Shown here: positions 34,329 through 43,346 of the stretch, piece after piece
Layout: the number at the start of each line of letters is the position of its first letter
Position numbering within the stretch: the stretch's first letter is position 1
Assembly: GCF_000265405.1 (NCBI RefSeq)
Contig: NC_018010.1
Coordinates: 434,001-498,000 of the forward strand
Length of the DNA stretch: 64,000 nt
Direction: 5' to 3'
Origin: Belliella baltica DSM 15883
Lineage (GTDB): Bacteria > Bacteroidota > Bacteroidia > Cytophagales > Cyclobacteriaceae
The notes under the pieces: model-generated
What the model was told of the DNA's origin: nothing
The model's database searches: none
The model's input: only the letters and a program-made list of their open reading frames with translations
Translations under genes and position numbers: made by a program

Positions 34329-35525
34329 ATGGAAGGATTAATCAATAGATATAGAAACTTATTACAGTCTTTCAAAACGGACTTTAAAAGGAGCCACTAC
34401 AATAAAATCAATTGGAACGGCAGAGCTATCTGTATTTTGGGTGCTAGAGGAACAGGGAAATCAACTTTGATGCTTCAATATCTCAAAGAAAACCTACCAC
34501 TAGATCAATCTCTGTATTTGAGTCTAGATGATTTGTTTTTCAAACAAAACAGCTTGGTAGATTTAGCAGAGAGATTCTATCAATTAGGAGGTAGAAATCT
34601 ACTTTTGGATGAAGTACACAAATATGAAGATTGGCAAAGCGCAGTCAAAAACATCTATGATTTCTATCCTGATCTCAAGCTAATCATATCTGGATCTTCA
34701 ATTTTGGCTTTACAAAAATCACAAGCGGATTTGAGTAGAAGACTTGTTTATTATGAATTACCTGAACTATCTTTTAGGGAATATTTGAGTCTCAAATTGA
34801 AGATTGAGTTGGAAAAATACGACCTTACTCAAATTTTAAAAGATCATCAAAAACTAATCGACCCCATTCTTGCTTCAGTTCCAGATGTGATGCTACATTT
34901 TGAAAACTACAAAAAGATTGGAGCATACCCTTTCTTTTTAGAAGATGAAAGAGACTATATTTCAAAAATCAACCAACTCATCAATGTTATCATTGATTAT
35001 GATCTACCAGAAGGTAAAGACATTTCGACAAGCACTCAGGCAAAATTAAAAAAACTTCTCTATCTAATTTCCACCTCTGTACCATTCAGTCCAAACATAA
35101 CCAAGCTTGCTGAAAAAACAGACACAACAAGGCCAAGACTGCTCGAAATGCTACACATGCTGGAAGTTTCTAAACTGATCAAAAGTTTGAGAAGCTCTTC
35201 TAAAGGGATAAGCATGATGAATAAACCAGACAAGATTTACCTATCGAATACTAATCTTATTTACGCTCTCGCTTTAGAAAATCAAAATTCTGGCAATATT
35301 AGAGAGACATTTTTCTATAATCAACTAGAAAATAGTGGCTCCATACTCACTACAGCCAAGAATGGGGATTTTTTAGTTAATAATCAGTTTGAATTTGAAG
35401 TAGGAGGGAAAAATAAAACTTTCGATCAGATAGCCAATATCCCAAATTCCTACATTGCAGCAGATGAAATGCTCCATGGAATGGGAAACAAAATCCCTCT
35501 TTATCTTTTCGGTTTTTTATATTAA
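34329..35525 (+). CDS. AAA ATPase with DUF4143-like C terminus
   Basis: The 398-residue protein has Walker A GARGTGKST (about 38-46), Walker B NLLLDEVHKYEDW (about 94-106) and sensor-1 LIISGSS, as in the AAA_14 family. A winged-helix-like region (about 245-310) is followed by a DUF4143-type end with FEFEVGGKNKTF, a degenerate PD-(D/E)XK-like motif. Such ATPases are abundant in Bacteroidota and archaea; their role is not established. Its promoter holds an unusual palindrome array, suggesting self-regulation. It converges on dnaN, and its stop codon lies inside the dnaN terminator T run. Confidence 0.85.
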   Translation: MEGLINRYRNLLQSFKTDFKRSHYNKINWNGRAICILGARGTGKSTLMLQYLKENLPLDQSLYLSLDDLFFKQNSLVDLAERFYQLGGRNLLLDEVHKYEDWQSAVKNIYDFYPDLKLIISGSSILALQKSQADLSRRLVYYELPELSFREYLSLKLKIELEKYDLTQILKDHQKLIDPILASVPDVMLHFENYKKIGAYPFFLEDERDYISKINQLINVIIDYDLPEGKDISTSTQAKLKKLLYLISTSVPFSPNITKLAEKTDTTRPRLLEMLHMLEVSKLIKSLRSSSKGISMMNKPDKIYLSNTNLIYALALENQNSGNIRETFFYNQLENSGSILTTAKNGDFLVNNQFEFEVGGKNKTFDQIANIPNSYIAADEMLHGMGNKIPLYLFGFLY

Positions 35526-35555
35526 AAAAAAGCTCCAACTTTCCAGCTGGAGCTT
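35524..35555 (-). terminator. Intrinsic terminator of dnaN
   Basis: On the minus strand AAGCTCCA and TGGAGCTT form an 8-bp stem with a 10-nt loop, followed by a run of T. Confidence 0.75.
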
Positions 35556-35632
35556 CCGGTGTAAACCAACATGTGGTTTCAAAATATTTACAAATATCAA
35601 TTATGCGAAAGCAAAATATCAATTAATAACTT

Positions 35633-36757
35633 TTACACATAATTGTTCAACATCACTGGCATCACCAACATCAAGATGTCTTCGTTGTCTGATTTGTCAG
35701 AAGGAACGATCAAACCTGCTCTGTTTGGTGCTGAGAATTGAAGTGTAACTTGCTTTGAAGAAATATTATTTAACATTTCTACCAAGAACTTCGCATTGAA
35801 TCCGATCTCGATATCCTCGCCATCGTGCTCGCAAGACAATCTTTCGTTTGCTTCGTTAGAGAAATCTAAATCCTCAGCAGAAATCTGTAACTCACTACCT
35901 GCAAGTTTTAACCTCACCTGATGGGTAGTTTTATTTGCATAGATTGCAATCCTTCTTAAAGAACTCAAGAACTCGATTCTATCAATCGTCATGTGGTTTG
36001 GATTATCCACAGGAATCACATTTTCATAATCAGGGAATCGCTCATCGATTAATCTACAGATCATCTTGATACTTCCAAAGTTGAAGTATGCATTTGAACT
36101 ATTAAACTCAACGGCTACTGGAACATTCTCAGCAGGCAAAGTTGACTTCAAAAGGTTTAGGGCTTTTCTAGGAATAATGATACTTGCAGCATCTGGAGAA
36201 GCAATATCCACTCTTCTATACCTGATCAATCTATGCCCATCAGTCGCTACAAAAGTAGCATTAGTGCTGCTCAAGTTGATATAAACACCCGTCATCGCAG
36301 GTCTCAGTTCATCATTGCTTGTTGCAAAAATTGTATTACTGATCGCACTGCTCAAAACTTCTGTGGACATATCCACGGTCGTTGCATTACTAACAGTTGC
36401 TATTTTAGGAAAGTCTGTGGCATTTTCACCTGCAAGCTTGTATCGACCATTATCAGAACTTATCTCAATGCTATAAGTCTCGTGGTCAATACTAAATGTA
36501 ACTGGCTGCTCAGGCAAATTCTTAAGCGTTTCAATCAAAATCTTTGCAGGAACGGCAATATTCCCATCTTCTTTTGCCTCCACGTCAATTTCGGTCATCA
36601 TGGAAGTTTGCAGGTCAGAGGCAGTTACGGTTAGTTTTCCTTCTTTGATTTCAAAAAGAAAATTCTCCAAGATAGGAACTACAGGATTGGTAGTTACTAC
36701 CCCGTTAATCGCTGAAAGCTGCTTTAAGAGCGCAGAAGAAGAAACAATAAATTTCAT
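35633..36757 (-). CDS. dnaN: DNA polymerase III beta subunit (sliding clamp)
   Basis: DnaN is the ring-shaped processivity clamp. The 374-residue protein shows the three clamp domains in order, beginning MKFIVSSSALLKQLSAINGV, with DGHRLIRYR near residue 170 and the C-terminal PNRAGLIVPSD...MLVMPVMLNNYV, the peptide-binding end (the usual MPMRL is MPVML). Length is normal. The gene is not next to dnaA or recF here, so this is not evidence for an origin. It is monocistronic with repeat-rich DNA upstream. Confidence 0.95.
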   Translation of the reverse strand: MKFIVSSSALLKQLSAINGVVTTNPVVPILENFLFEIKEGKLTVTASDLQTSMMTEIDVEAKEDGNIAVPAKILIETLKNLPEQPVTFSIDHETYSIEISSDNGRYKLAGENATDFPKIATVSNATTVDMSTEVLSSAISNTIFATSNDELRPAMTGVYINLSSTNATFVATDGHRLIRYRRVDIASPDAASIIIPRKALNLLKSTLPAENVPVAVEFNSSNAYFNFGSIKMICRLIDERFPDYENVIPVDNPNHMTIDRIEFLSSLRRIAIYANKTTHQVRLKLAGSELQISAEDLDFSNEANERLSCEHDGEDIEIGFNAKFLVEMLNNISSKQVTLQFSAPNRAGLIVPSDKSDNEDILMLVMPVMLNNYV

Positions 36758-36861
36758 ATCGAATAGCTTATTTTATGTCGAAATATTATAACAGGGTAAA
36801 TTTAGAAATAAAATCATAAAGACAGCTAATGACTTGAATTTTCATTGAAAAAAAGTGTTTT

Positions 36862-36910
36862 TTTAGATATTAGACATGAGACTCAAGACATGAGATATGA
36901 GACATGACAC
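36862..36910 (+). repeat. Heptad-periodic tract, ATGAGAC type
   Basis: Seven heptamers in strict register: TTTAGAT, ATTAGAC, ATGAGAC, TCAAGAC, ATGAGAT, ATGAGAC, ATGACAC. The first unit TTTAGAT also opens the tract at 395. It lies about 105 bp upstream of dnaN. Confidence 0.6.
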
Positions 36911-36950
36911 TACGTTGTGAGACTTAACACTTGACAAAAAAATGAGAATA

Positions 36951-37252
36951 TGCCCTGAAAGGGCAACTGACACTAACATTGGGTTTCAACCCAATGCAAT
37001 AGTAAATGTATGATTCACTTTTGCCCTGAAGGGGCAATTGAATACCTGAAGAAAATAAAGAGAAATCAATAAAAAAAGTGTCAACTAATTTCAGGACGTA
37101 ACACGAAGGGGAGATCAATACCTTTGAAACGGTTAAACTTTTTGTTAATGAGAATTCGACCCTTTTAAGGTCGGAAATTGGTAGTGACTTGTCATTTATT
37201 CCCATGGGTTTCACCCGAGGCTTCTATTGAAAGGTTTGACCACTTCGTGGTC
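36951..37252. repeat. Array of six small palindromes (REP-like)
   Basis: The 590-bp gap between gldG and dnaN has no gene. It contains TGCCCT-GAA-AGGGCA (36951-36965), ATTGGGTT-TC-AACCCAAT (36978-36995), TTGCCCT-GAA-GGGGCAA (37021-37037), CGACC/GGTCG (37157-37173), GGGTTTCACCC (37206-37215) and GACCAC-TTC-GTGGTC (37238-37252). All are perfect or near-perfect hairpins with 2-7 nt loops. Similar words are, from memory, common between genes in Bacteroidota. Confidence 0.6.
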
Positions 37253-37347
37253 GGTGAATCGCATAAAAACCGATGTATCTAATCTCTGTCAAGCCGTCGA
37301 ACTTTTCAATACTTCGATTTTATAATCTGACAATCAAAATAAACATT

Positions 37348-39042
37348 TCAACTATAATCCTTTGCACCTCTTCTACCTTTGCGAGAGAACATCCAAACCA
37401 ATGAAAGTAAACCTATTATAACAACTGGCAAAATCACATTAATCAGCTGCCATTTGGTTTTTTCTTGACTGACCTTTACCTTATTTAATGGCCTGATTTG
37501 GTATTGTTTCGTTCTTGTCGCAATGATGCCATCTGGCTCGACCAAGTAAGAAATCATGTTTTGAAGCAATAAGCGATTGGCGTATTGCGAATCGGAAAAA
37601 GGATCAATACCCAAGGGTAAAGGTTCCCCACTACGAGGATCGATAGAACTTTCAAAAAGCCCTCCTGTTCCGGCAACTAAAACTCTTCCTTCTTTTCCTG
37701 ATTCTAAAAAGCTTTCTTTCGAAATCCCAACCGGTAAAAATCGATTTTTGAATACTGAAGTAAATTCGCCTTCCAATAAATACAGCAAAGGGAGATTCTT
37801 CAAACCGAAACTTTCTAATTCAGGACCATTTTCCATATCCTGAAAAGCTACTCTTACTGGCGCGGTCAACTTTCTGCTAAAATCGGAACCAAAAATAAGA
37901 GGTGTTTTCTTAACCCCATCTGCTTTTACAGTATCCAAACTTGCCGTAAACCTGAAAATCACTTGATCCAGTCCTTTGGTCACGGGATGCTTGGCCATCC
38001 TTCCTGCTGCAATATAAAATGGCCAAGGTAAAGGTACCAACTGCTGCTGATCACCAAAATTTCCAGCCATCACAGGATGATATCCAAAATTCATATCCTG
38101 GACAAAATCCTTATTCACTCTGACTCCATAGCGAAAAAGAAGCTGATCCAAACCATTTTCAAATGGCATTGCAACAGTCCCCTCACCACCGGCTTCATCC
38201 AGATTATATGCGAGTGAATTGGGAAGAATGATCAAATTTCCGCCCTTCATTAAGTACTGATCAACAAGGTAAATCTCCCTTTCATCATAGGCTTCTTTTG
38301 GTCCGGAGATAATCAAAACATCGAAAGGATCTAAATCATCCACTTTTTTGGCTTGATCCAGTGGAATTTTGAACACCTCAAAATCTTCCACCAAGGCCTC
38401 CACAATTCCAAACCCATCATCACCTTCCAACTCACCATTGCCCATCAACATGCCAACAGCATATTGCTGTTTACTGACAAGTTTACGGATCGCATTGATC
38501 AACTCATATTCAAGGTTTTCGACAGAGTTATTCAAAATCTCATCAGGTGACATGCCTTTTTCTCCTCTTAAGATCAAAGCTCCTGTTTCATACTCTACAT
38601 CTTTGATAAGCACGCCAGGAAAAATCATTTTTGACTTTTGTCCCCCATCTTCTGTGACAAACAGATTGGTGGGTTGTATTCCATATTCCGTCAACCCTAC
38701 AACAAAATCTTCTTGCTCTGCTGCTGGAAGTGTAAGGGGATCCAAATAGGAAAAACTTATCTTTTGTGAACTGTAGGAATTGAATGTCCTGACCATTTGC
38801 TCTGCGGATCTTTGCAATCTTCGCATCCCTCCGGGCAGATCGCCATTGAGCAAAATCTCTACTTCAAGTGGTTCTTCTAAATTTTCTAAAACATCAATGG
38901 TCGCAGGATGCAAAGAATATCTTTTCTCTTCTGTCAAGTCAATTCTAAGATTAATCAAACTGAAAAGTACATTGATCCCAACAATGGTCAAGAGGATGAC
39001 GCCGAGAATTTTAAGGATTTGCTTGCTGCTCTTATTTTTCAT
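37348..39042 (-). CDS. gldG: Gliding-motility ABC transporter component GldG
   Basis: The 564-residue protein has an N-terminal membrane helix (about 9-31), a long periplasmic part starting INLRIDLTEEKRYSLHPATI that matches the GldG/ABC_transp_aux family, and a C-terminal helix (about 532-553) ending in a basic tail. With GldA and GldF it forms an ABC transporter needed for gliding in Flavobacterium; the transported substrate is not known. It overlaps gldF by 4 bp. Confidence 0.92.
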   Translation of the reverse strand: MKNKSSKQILKILGVILLTIVGINVLFSLINLRIDLTEEKRYSLHPATIDVLENLEEPLEVEILLNGDLPGGMRRLQRSAEQMVRTFNSYSSQKISFSYLDPLTLPAAEQEDFVVGLTEYGIQPTNLFVTEDGGQKSKMIFPGVLIKDVEYETGALILRGEKGMSPDEILNNSVENLEYELINAIRKLVSKQQYAVGMLMGNGELEGDDGFGIVEALVEDFEVFKIPLDQAKKVDDLDPFDVLIISGPKEAYDEREIYLVDQYLMKGGNLIILPNSLAYNLDEAGGEGTVAMPFENGLDQLLFRYGVRVNKDFVQDMNFGYHPVMAGNFGDQQQLVPLPWPFYIAAGRMAKHPVTKGLDQVIFRFTASLDTVKADGVKKTPLIFGSDFSRKLTAPVRVAFQDMENGPELESFGLKNLPLLYLLEGEFTSVFKNRFLPVGISKESFLESGKEGRVLVAGTGGLFESSIDPRSGEPLPLGIDPFSDSQYANRLLLQNMISYLVEPDGIIATRTKQYQIRPLNKVKVSQEKTKWQLINVILPVVIIGLLSLVWMFSRKGRRGAKDYS

Positions 39043-39764
39043 TTTCTTCGGATCAAAATAACAGTCAAACCTAACATCAATATCATGATGGAGAGAAAGT
39101 AAGCTACATTTTGCGCTTCGATCACTCCTCTACTCATGTTTTCATAGTGGTAACTCAAACTCAACTCCTCCAGCAAAAGTGCAAAAGAAGACATCACTTG
39201 CAGCTGCACCAAAGCCGTCAGCCCAAAGTAAAGCAAGAAAATCATGAATACTCCCCAGATAAACGCAATGATCTGATGGCTTGTCAATGCGCTGGCAAAA
39301 ACCCCCATGGCTGAAAATACTGCACCAATGAACAGCAGTCCAATCCAAGAACCAAAGAATCCAGCATGATCTATATTCCCAACAGGTTCACCTAGCTGCA
39401 CAATGCTGTAATAATAGACTAAAGTGGGTAACACGGCGATAAAAACCAGTGTAAATGCGGCTAGAAACTTTGCTAGTATAATTGCCAAATCTCCTAGTGG
39501 TGAAGTTCTCAAAATTTCCCAAGTCCCTGATTTTCTTTCTTCTGCAATCATCTTCATCGTGATCGCAGGAATCAGAAAAGTGAAAACATAAGGTGTATAA
39601 ACAAATAGTGGCTCCAAATCCGCGAAACCATAAGCCAACACTGACGAATCAGGAAAAACCCAGACCATCAAACCAATGGAAATCAGGAAAACAGCTAAAA
39701 TTAGGAATCCTGAAAGGTTCCCAAAAAAAGCGTTGATTTCCTTCCAATACAATGCGCGCATCAA
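39039..39764 (-). CDS. gldF: Gliding-motility ABC transporter permease GldF
   Basis: A 241-residue integral membrane protein with six predicted helices, starting MRALYWKEINAFFGNLSGFLI. The motif ITMKMIAEERKSGTWEIL (about 65-82) is the cytoplasmic coupling region of ABC-2 permeases. It stands between gldA (1 bp gap) and gldG (4-bp overlap). Confidence 0.92.
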   Translation of the reverse strand: MMRALYWKEINAFFGNLSGFLILAVFLISIGLMVWVFPDSSVLAYGFADLEPLFVYTPYVFTFLIPAITMKMIAEERKSGTWEILRTSPLGDLAIILAKFLAAFTLVFIAVLPTLVYYYSIVQLGEPVGNIDHAGFFGSWIGLLFIGAVFSAMGVFASALTSHQIIAFIWGVFMIFLLYFGLTALVQLQVMSSFALLLEELSLSYHYENMSRGVIEAQNVAYFLSIMILMLGLTVILIRRK

Positions 39765-39765
39765 A

Positions 39766-40677
39766 TTATTTGCTTTGGGTGATTTGTTGAAAAATAGATT
39801 CCAAATTCTTTTCTTTTTGCTGAATGCTAATCAAATTCAGTTCTTTTTCTTGCACGAGCTGAAGTAAAGCCTTTCTTGCAACAGCTACTTCATCAACGAG
39901 AATGGAAACAGCAAATTGCTTGTTAGACACAAATTCAACTTTTCCAATCCCCTCAAACCAATCCAATTCTAAAGGCTCTTCTGTTTCTAAAGTCAGTGCT
40001 ACTTTACCCGCTTCAGACTTTAGATTGGATAAAAGGTCAGAAGCTACAATTTTTCCTCTGTTGATAATCACTACTTTCTCGCAGATGGCTTCCACTTCCT
40101 GCATGATGTGTGTGCTGAGAATCAGGGTTTTTTCCTTGCTAATTTTCTTAATCAAAGCACGTATTTCCACCAATTGATTAGGGTCTAGACCTGTGGTCGG
40201 CTCATCCAAGATGATTACTTCAGGATCATGGATCAGTGCTTTGGCCAATCCGACACGCTGTCTATATCCTTTAGAAAGTTGATGGATCTTTTTGTGTGCT
40301 TCCACTTCCAAACCACAAAGCGGAATCAATTCATCGATTCGCTTTTTTGCTTGCTGCCCCTTTATTCCATAAAGTCCTGCTATAAATCCCAAAAACTCCC
40401 TCACATACATATCCAAATATAGCGGATTATGCTCCGGCAAATAGCCGATAAGCTTGGACACAGCTTGGGGTGACTTCATTACAGAAATCCCATTGATCAG
40501 CACATCCCCTTCATCTGGCAATAAAAACCCTGTGGCAATTTTCATGGTGGTGGATTTCCCAGCGCCATTAGGACCTAAGAAACCCAAAACCTGCCCTTTT
40601 TCAGCTTCAAAGGAAACTTGGTCAAGGGCCTTTTGCTGCGCATAGATTTTGGTAAGGTTCTGAACGATCAGGGACAT
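39766..40677 (-). CDS. gldA: Gliding-motility ABC transporter ATP-binding protein GldA
   Basis: The 303-residue ABC ATPase has Walker A GPNGAGKST (about 34-42), the signature LSKGYRQRVGLAKAL (about 134-148), Walker B VIILDEPTTGLD and the H-loop STHIM. The C-terminal about 80 residues are the GldA-type extension. First gene of gldA-gldF-gldG. Gliding genes also occur in non-motile Cytophagales, so motility of this strain is not proven. Confidence 0.92.
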   Translation of the reverse strand: MSLIVQNLTKIYAQQKALDQVSFEAEKGQVLGFLGPNGAGKSTTMKIATGFLLPDEGDVLINGISVMKSPQAVSKLIGYLPEHNPLYLDMYVREFLGFIAGLYGIKGQQAKKRIDELIPLCGLEVEAHKKIHQLSKGYRQRVGLAKALIHDPEVIILDEPTTGLDPNQLVEIRALIKKISKEKTLILSTHIMQEVEAICEKVVIINRGKIVASDLLSNLKSEAGKVALTLETEEPLELDWFEGIGKVEFVSNKQFAVSILVDEVAVARKALLQLVQEKELNLISIQQKEKNLESIFQQITQSK

Positions 40678-40729
40678 GGACGCTTATTGAAAATTATCAG
40701 ACGAAGTTAAGCAGATGTAGGGAAGTAGC

Positions 40730-40759
40730 AAAAAAATCCCCAGTGAATGGGGATTTTTA
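40730..40759 (-). terminator. Bidirectional terminator at the end of peptide cluster 2
   Basis: AATCCCC and GGGGATT form a 7-bp stem with a 7-nt loop flanked by A and T runs on both sides. It ends the cluster read from 43592 to 40784. Confidence 0.75.
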
Positions 40760-40783
40760 TTGTATCATACTAGACATCAAAAC

Positions 40784-41767
40784 TTATTTCAAATCCTTTA
40801 CCATTCCTTTAAAAAAATGTATGTGATTAGCTATGACCCTATGACCAAAATATTTTCCTTCTGAATCAAAATTCAACCCATTTAAACTGATTGAATTGTA
40901 TATATCCTTTTTCGAGTTTATTCTTCCACCTATAATATGGTATTCATTTGAAGCAACAATTCTACTGCTTAAGGTAATAATTTCATCCTCTATCACGACA
41001 AAGTCGGAATATTTATAACCCATTGACTCGGATCTTTCTTGAGAAGTCATTTTTTTTATTTCATCAATACTTAATTTTTCAGGCTGAATATAAGATCTTT
41101 TAATCTTATTAATTGGTATCAACTGTTCTTTTTGAAGAAATCCATAATCCAGTGATTTCAATAAAGAGTCGTTTCGGTTTAATAAATAAATCTTTTGTCC
41201 AATTTTTTTTACAGATAGATAGTCAATATCGTCACTAAACTTAAATCTTGATATTTCTTTATTTTGAGCATTTTCAATATTGCCTTGAAAAATAACACTA
41301 GTGGATTTTAGTTCATTTGCTTTGCCCGGAATTGAAAATGGTGCAGTAGTATAAAACCAATAATTACCAGATTCATCTGAATCAAAAACATGTTCTAATA
41401 CCATATTCAAAGGGCTTTTAACAAGAAATTCTTTTTCAAGCTTATTATCTTTTCGATTAAAGATAAAAATCTTTGAAGGCATGGTAGTGTAAACATGAAT
41501 TGATTTTTCAAAAATTTTATATGAATGAGGTATTCCTAAAGGAATTTCAATTTTTCTTTTAACCGAATTGCGACTAAATTCAAAAAGAAAATATCCATCA
41601 GTAGAATTTCCCAATGTGAATACATTTTCTCCATCTGAACATAATTGATCAAACTTAAAACCTTCTAATTCATTAACAGAAACATCTAATTTTTGAATCA
41701 ATTCTTGAGAGAATAAATCTGTAAATGTCAGAAAAAATAGGATGGATGCTATAGTTAGATATTTCAT
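40784..41767 (-). CDS. Secreted propeller-like protein of peptide cluster 2
   Basis: A 327-residue exported protein (signal peptide about 1-20, ending LFSQ) without a recognised family. It consists of short beta-strands with aromatic residues (DGYFLFEFSRNSVKRKIEI, SIHVYTTMPSKIFIFNRKDNK, GNYWFYTT), compatible with a beta-propeller. It starts within the end of the thioredoxin-like gene (4-bp overlap) and is the last gene of the cluster before a strong terminator. Cluster 1 has no counterpart at this position. Confidence 0.6.
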   Translation of the reverse strand: MKYLTIASILFFLTFTDLFSQELIQKLDVSVNELEGFKFDQLCSDGENVFTLGNSTDGYFLFEFSRNSVKRKIEIPLGIPHSYKIFEKSIHVYTTMPSKIFIFNRKDNKLEKEFLVKSPLNMVLEHVFDSDESGNYWFYTTAPFSIPGKANELKSTSVIFQGNIENAQNKEISRFKFSDDIDYLSVKKIGQKIYLLNRNDSLLKSLDYGFLQKEQLIPINKIKRSYIQPEKLSIDEIKKMTSQERSESMGYKYSDFVVIEDEIITLSSRIVASNEYHIIGGRINSKKDIYNSISLNGLNFDSEGKYFGHRVIANHIHFFKGMVKDLK

Positions 41768-42198
41768 TTTTCAAAAACTTTTAAATATTCAAAATCATTG
41801 ATTGTAAGTGAATCGTAATTAGTGTCTTTTTTTTGATAATAGAGTGTTGGGAGAGAATGATAAAGATTTTGGCTCACGGAATGATAATCCTTATCCACAT
41901 ATAAATTCTTAATTTCCCCCAATGAAAGAATATCCTTTTTTGACCTTGAAACAACTACTACAGAAATATCTAAATTTTCCAAAATAGAACTTCCAGACTG
42001 AGCATTTGATTTACAAACTGGACACTTATCAAAACCTAAAATTAATATAGGTTTACTTGAATCTAAATCAAGGGTATTTATCAAGTTCTTAACTCTATTG
42101 TTAAGAAGACCTTCATTATTAGAGCATGAAGTAATAAATAAAAATAAAAGCAAAAGCTTAAAATAATTTGTAAATATCATAAAGTACTTCATCTTCAT
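41764..42198 (-). CDS. Thioredoxin-like lipoprotein with CPVC, peptide cluster 2
   Basis: A 144-residue protein with a lipoprotein signal ending LFITSC. The body has LILGFDKCPVCKSN, a thioredoxin-type CXXC at about residues 59-62, then VVVVSRSKKD, the strand-turn YVDKDYHSVSQNL and SLPTLYYQ with the cis-Pro-like Pro-Thr. This suggests a membrane-tethered thiol-disulfide protein. Its frame overlaps the 3' end of the upstream DUF4221-like gene by 41 bp; a later ATG at 42180 would reduce this to 23 bp. It may act on the disulfides of the peptide encoded at 43398-43592; that is inference. Confidence 0.7.
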   Translation of the reverse strand: MKMKYFMIFTNYFKLLLLFLFITSCSNNEGLLNNRVKNLINTLDLDSSKPILILGFDKCPVCKSNAQSGSSILENLDISVVVVSRSKKDILSLGEIKNLYVDKDYHSVSQNLYHSLPTLYYQKKDTNYDSLTINDFEYLKVFEK

Positions 42199-43315
42199 TT
42201 AGATTTGTATCAAAAGAATTAGTTTTCGGTAAGTAAATTCCATTTTTTGAAACGAACGCTTGTTCGAGTTTATATTTCTTTCCTGGAAATACAACTTCAT
42301 TTAAAATTTTGAAATTTTTATCCATTACAATTATAGAAAAGTCATTTCCATCAGAAGGGAACGCATAATGAGGTATATCTCCTAATTCTCTGCCTAATGG
42401 AATTCTAAAAAATCTATAATAGAGATTTGAATAGGGATCATGTTTTATAGAATAGTAAATTGACGAATTGACGAACGAATTAATTTCCTCTTTATTCTCT
42501 AGTTTATTAGACAGACTTACGTTTGGTTCTGAATATTTACTTCCAGCAAATTTTTTATCTAAAAGTTCTCCATTCCTATTTCTAATTTCAATAGTATCTA
42601 ACATATCCCAAGAATATATCTCTCTTTCATTGATATTGTCAAAAATTCTCGATAAACCTAAATTATATACTGGCCATATTTTTTTTTGGTAATTTTCAGG
42701 GAATGTTGACTTTTCATTATAATCGATCGTCTTTTCATCTATGTCAACTCCTATTGAAAATAGAAAATCGCTATTTAAATTATCTGGATTTCTAGTATCA
42801 AATACAGGGTATTTTATAAAATTGAGCTTTTTATTATGAAAGTATGTTGGCGATTTCGGTATTGAAATATGATTATTTATTTTATCATTTGTTTTGTTAG
42901 AATCAAAAATAGCATTAAAACTATTCAAAAATTCTGACCTATCGTTGATCAAAGTAATACCACTTAAACTTCCACGGCGGTATAAATAAATACTATCCAA
43001 ATTTACGAATGTAAACCCTTGTATAAAATCCAACTCAGTAGGTGCTTCACTTGGATAACAAATTTTTTTAACCGTTTGCCCGTCTTCTAAACTATATTGA
43101 TAGATACATTTATTCGCATTATTTAATCTTAATAAATAATTACTTCCATCTAATTCTATTTCTTCAAAAAAATAAAAATTATAATCTGATTCTTGGTCTA
43201 GAGTGATTGAAAAATCACTTTTTGAAAGATATTCTTGATAATTATACACTTTAGACACGCTTCTATCGCAAGACAGAAAGGTTACACATAAAAATAAAAC
43301 CCAAATATTTTTCAT
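42158..43315 (-). CDS. DUF4221-like beta-propeller lipoprotein, peptide cluster 2
   Basis: A 385-residue lipoprotein (signal ending CVTFLSC). The pattern resembles the DUF4221/6-bladed-propeller proteins common in Cyclobacteriaceae: YLLRLNNANKCIYQYSLEDG, FIQGFTFVNLDSIYLYRRG, DPYSNLYYRFFRIPL and DFSIIVMDKNFKILNEVVF. The last strand pair with a following Pro-Gly is typical of the family C terminus. It is the first gene after the peptide and its terminator, like the propeller at 22611-23738. Ligand unknown. Confidence 0.75.
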   Translation of the reverse strand: MKNIWVLFLCVTFLSCDRSVSKVYNYQEYLSKSDFSITLDQESDYNFYFFEEIELDGSNYLLRLNNANKCIYQYSLEDGQTVKKICYPSEAPTELDFIQGFTFVNLDSIYLYRRGSLSGITLINDRSEFLNSFNAIFDSNKTNDKINNHISIPKSPTYFHNKKLNFIKYPVFDTRNPDNLNSDFLFSIGVDIDEKTIDYNEKSTFPENYQKKIWPVYNLGLSRIFDNINEREIYSWDMLDTIEIRNRNGELLDKKFAGSKYSEPNVSLSNKLENKEEINSFVNSSIYYSIKHDPYSNLYYRFFRIPLGRELGDIPHYAFPSDGNDFSIIVMDKNFKILNEVVFPGKKYKLEQAFVSKNGIYLPKTNSFDTNLNEDEVLYDIYKLF

Positions 43316-43346
43316 ATTATTCTTTAAATTTAAAATCTAGAAAATG

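Noticed and set aside
35633..36757. Replication origin near dnaN
   Set aside because: No dnaA, recF or cluster of DnaA boxes nearby; dnaN is often away from the origin in Bacteroidota.
36924..37214. 96-codon minus-strand frame between gldG and dnaN
   Set aside because: It is read through the palindrome array; its residues derive from the repeats, there is no initiation signal, and such phantom proteins are common wherever these repeats occur.
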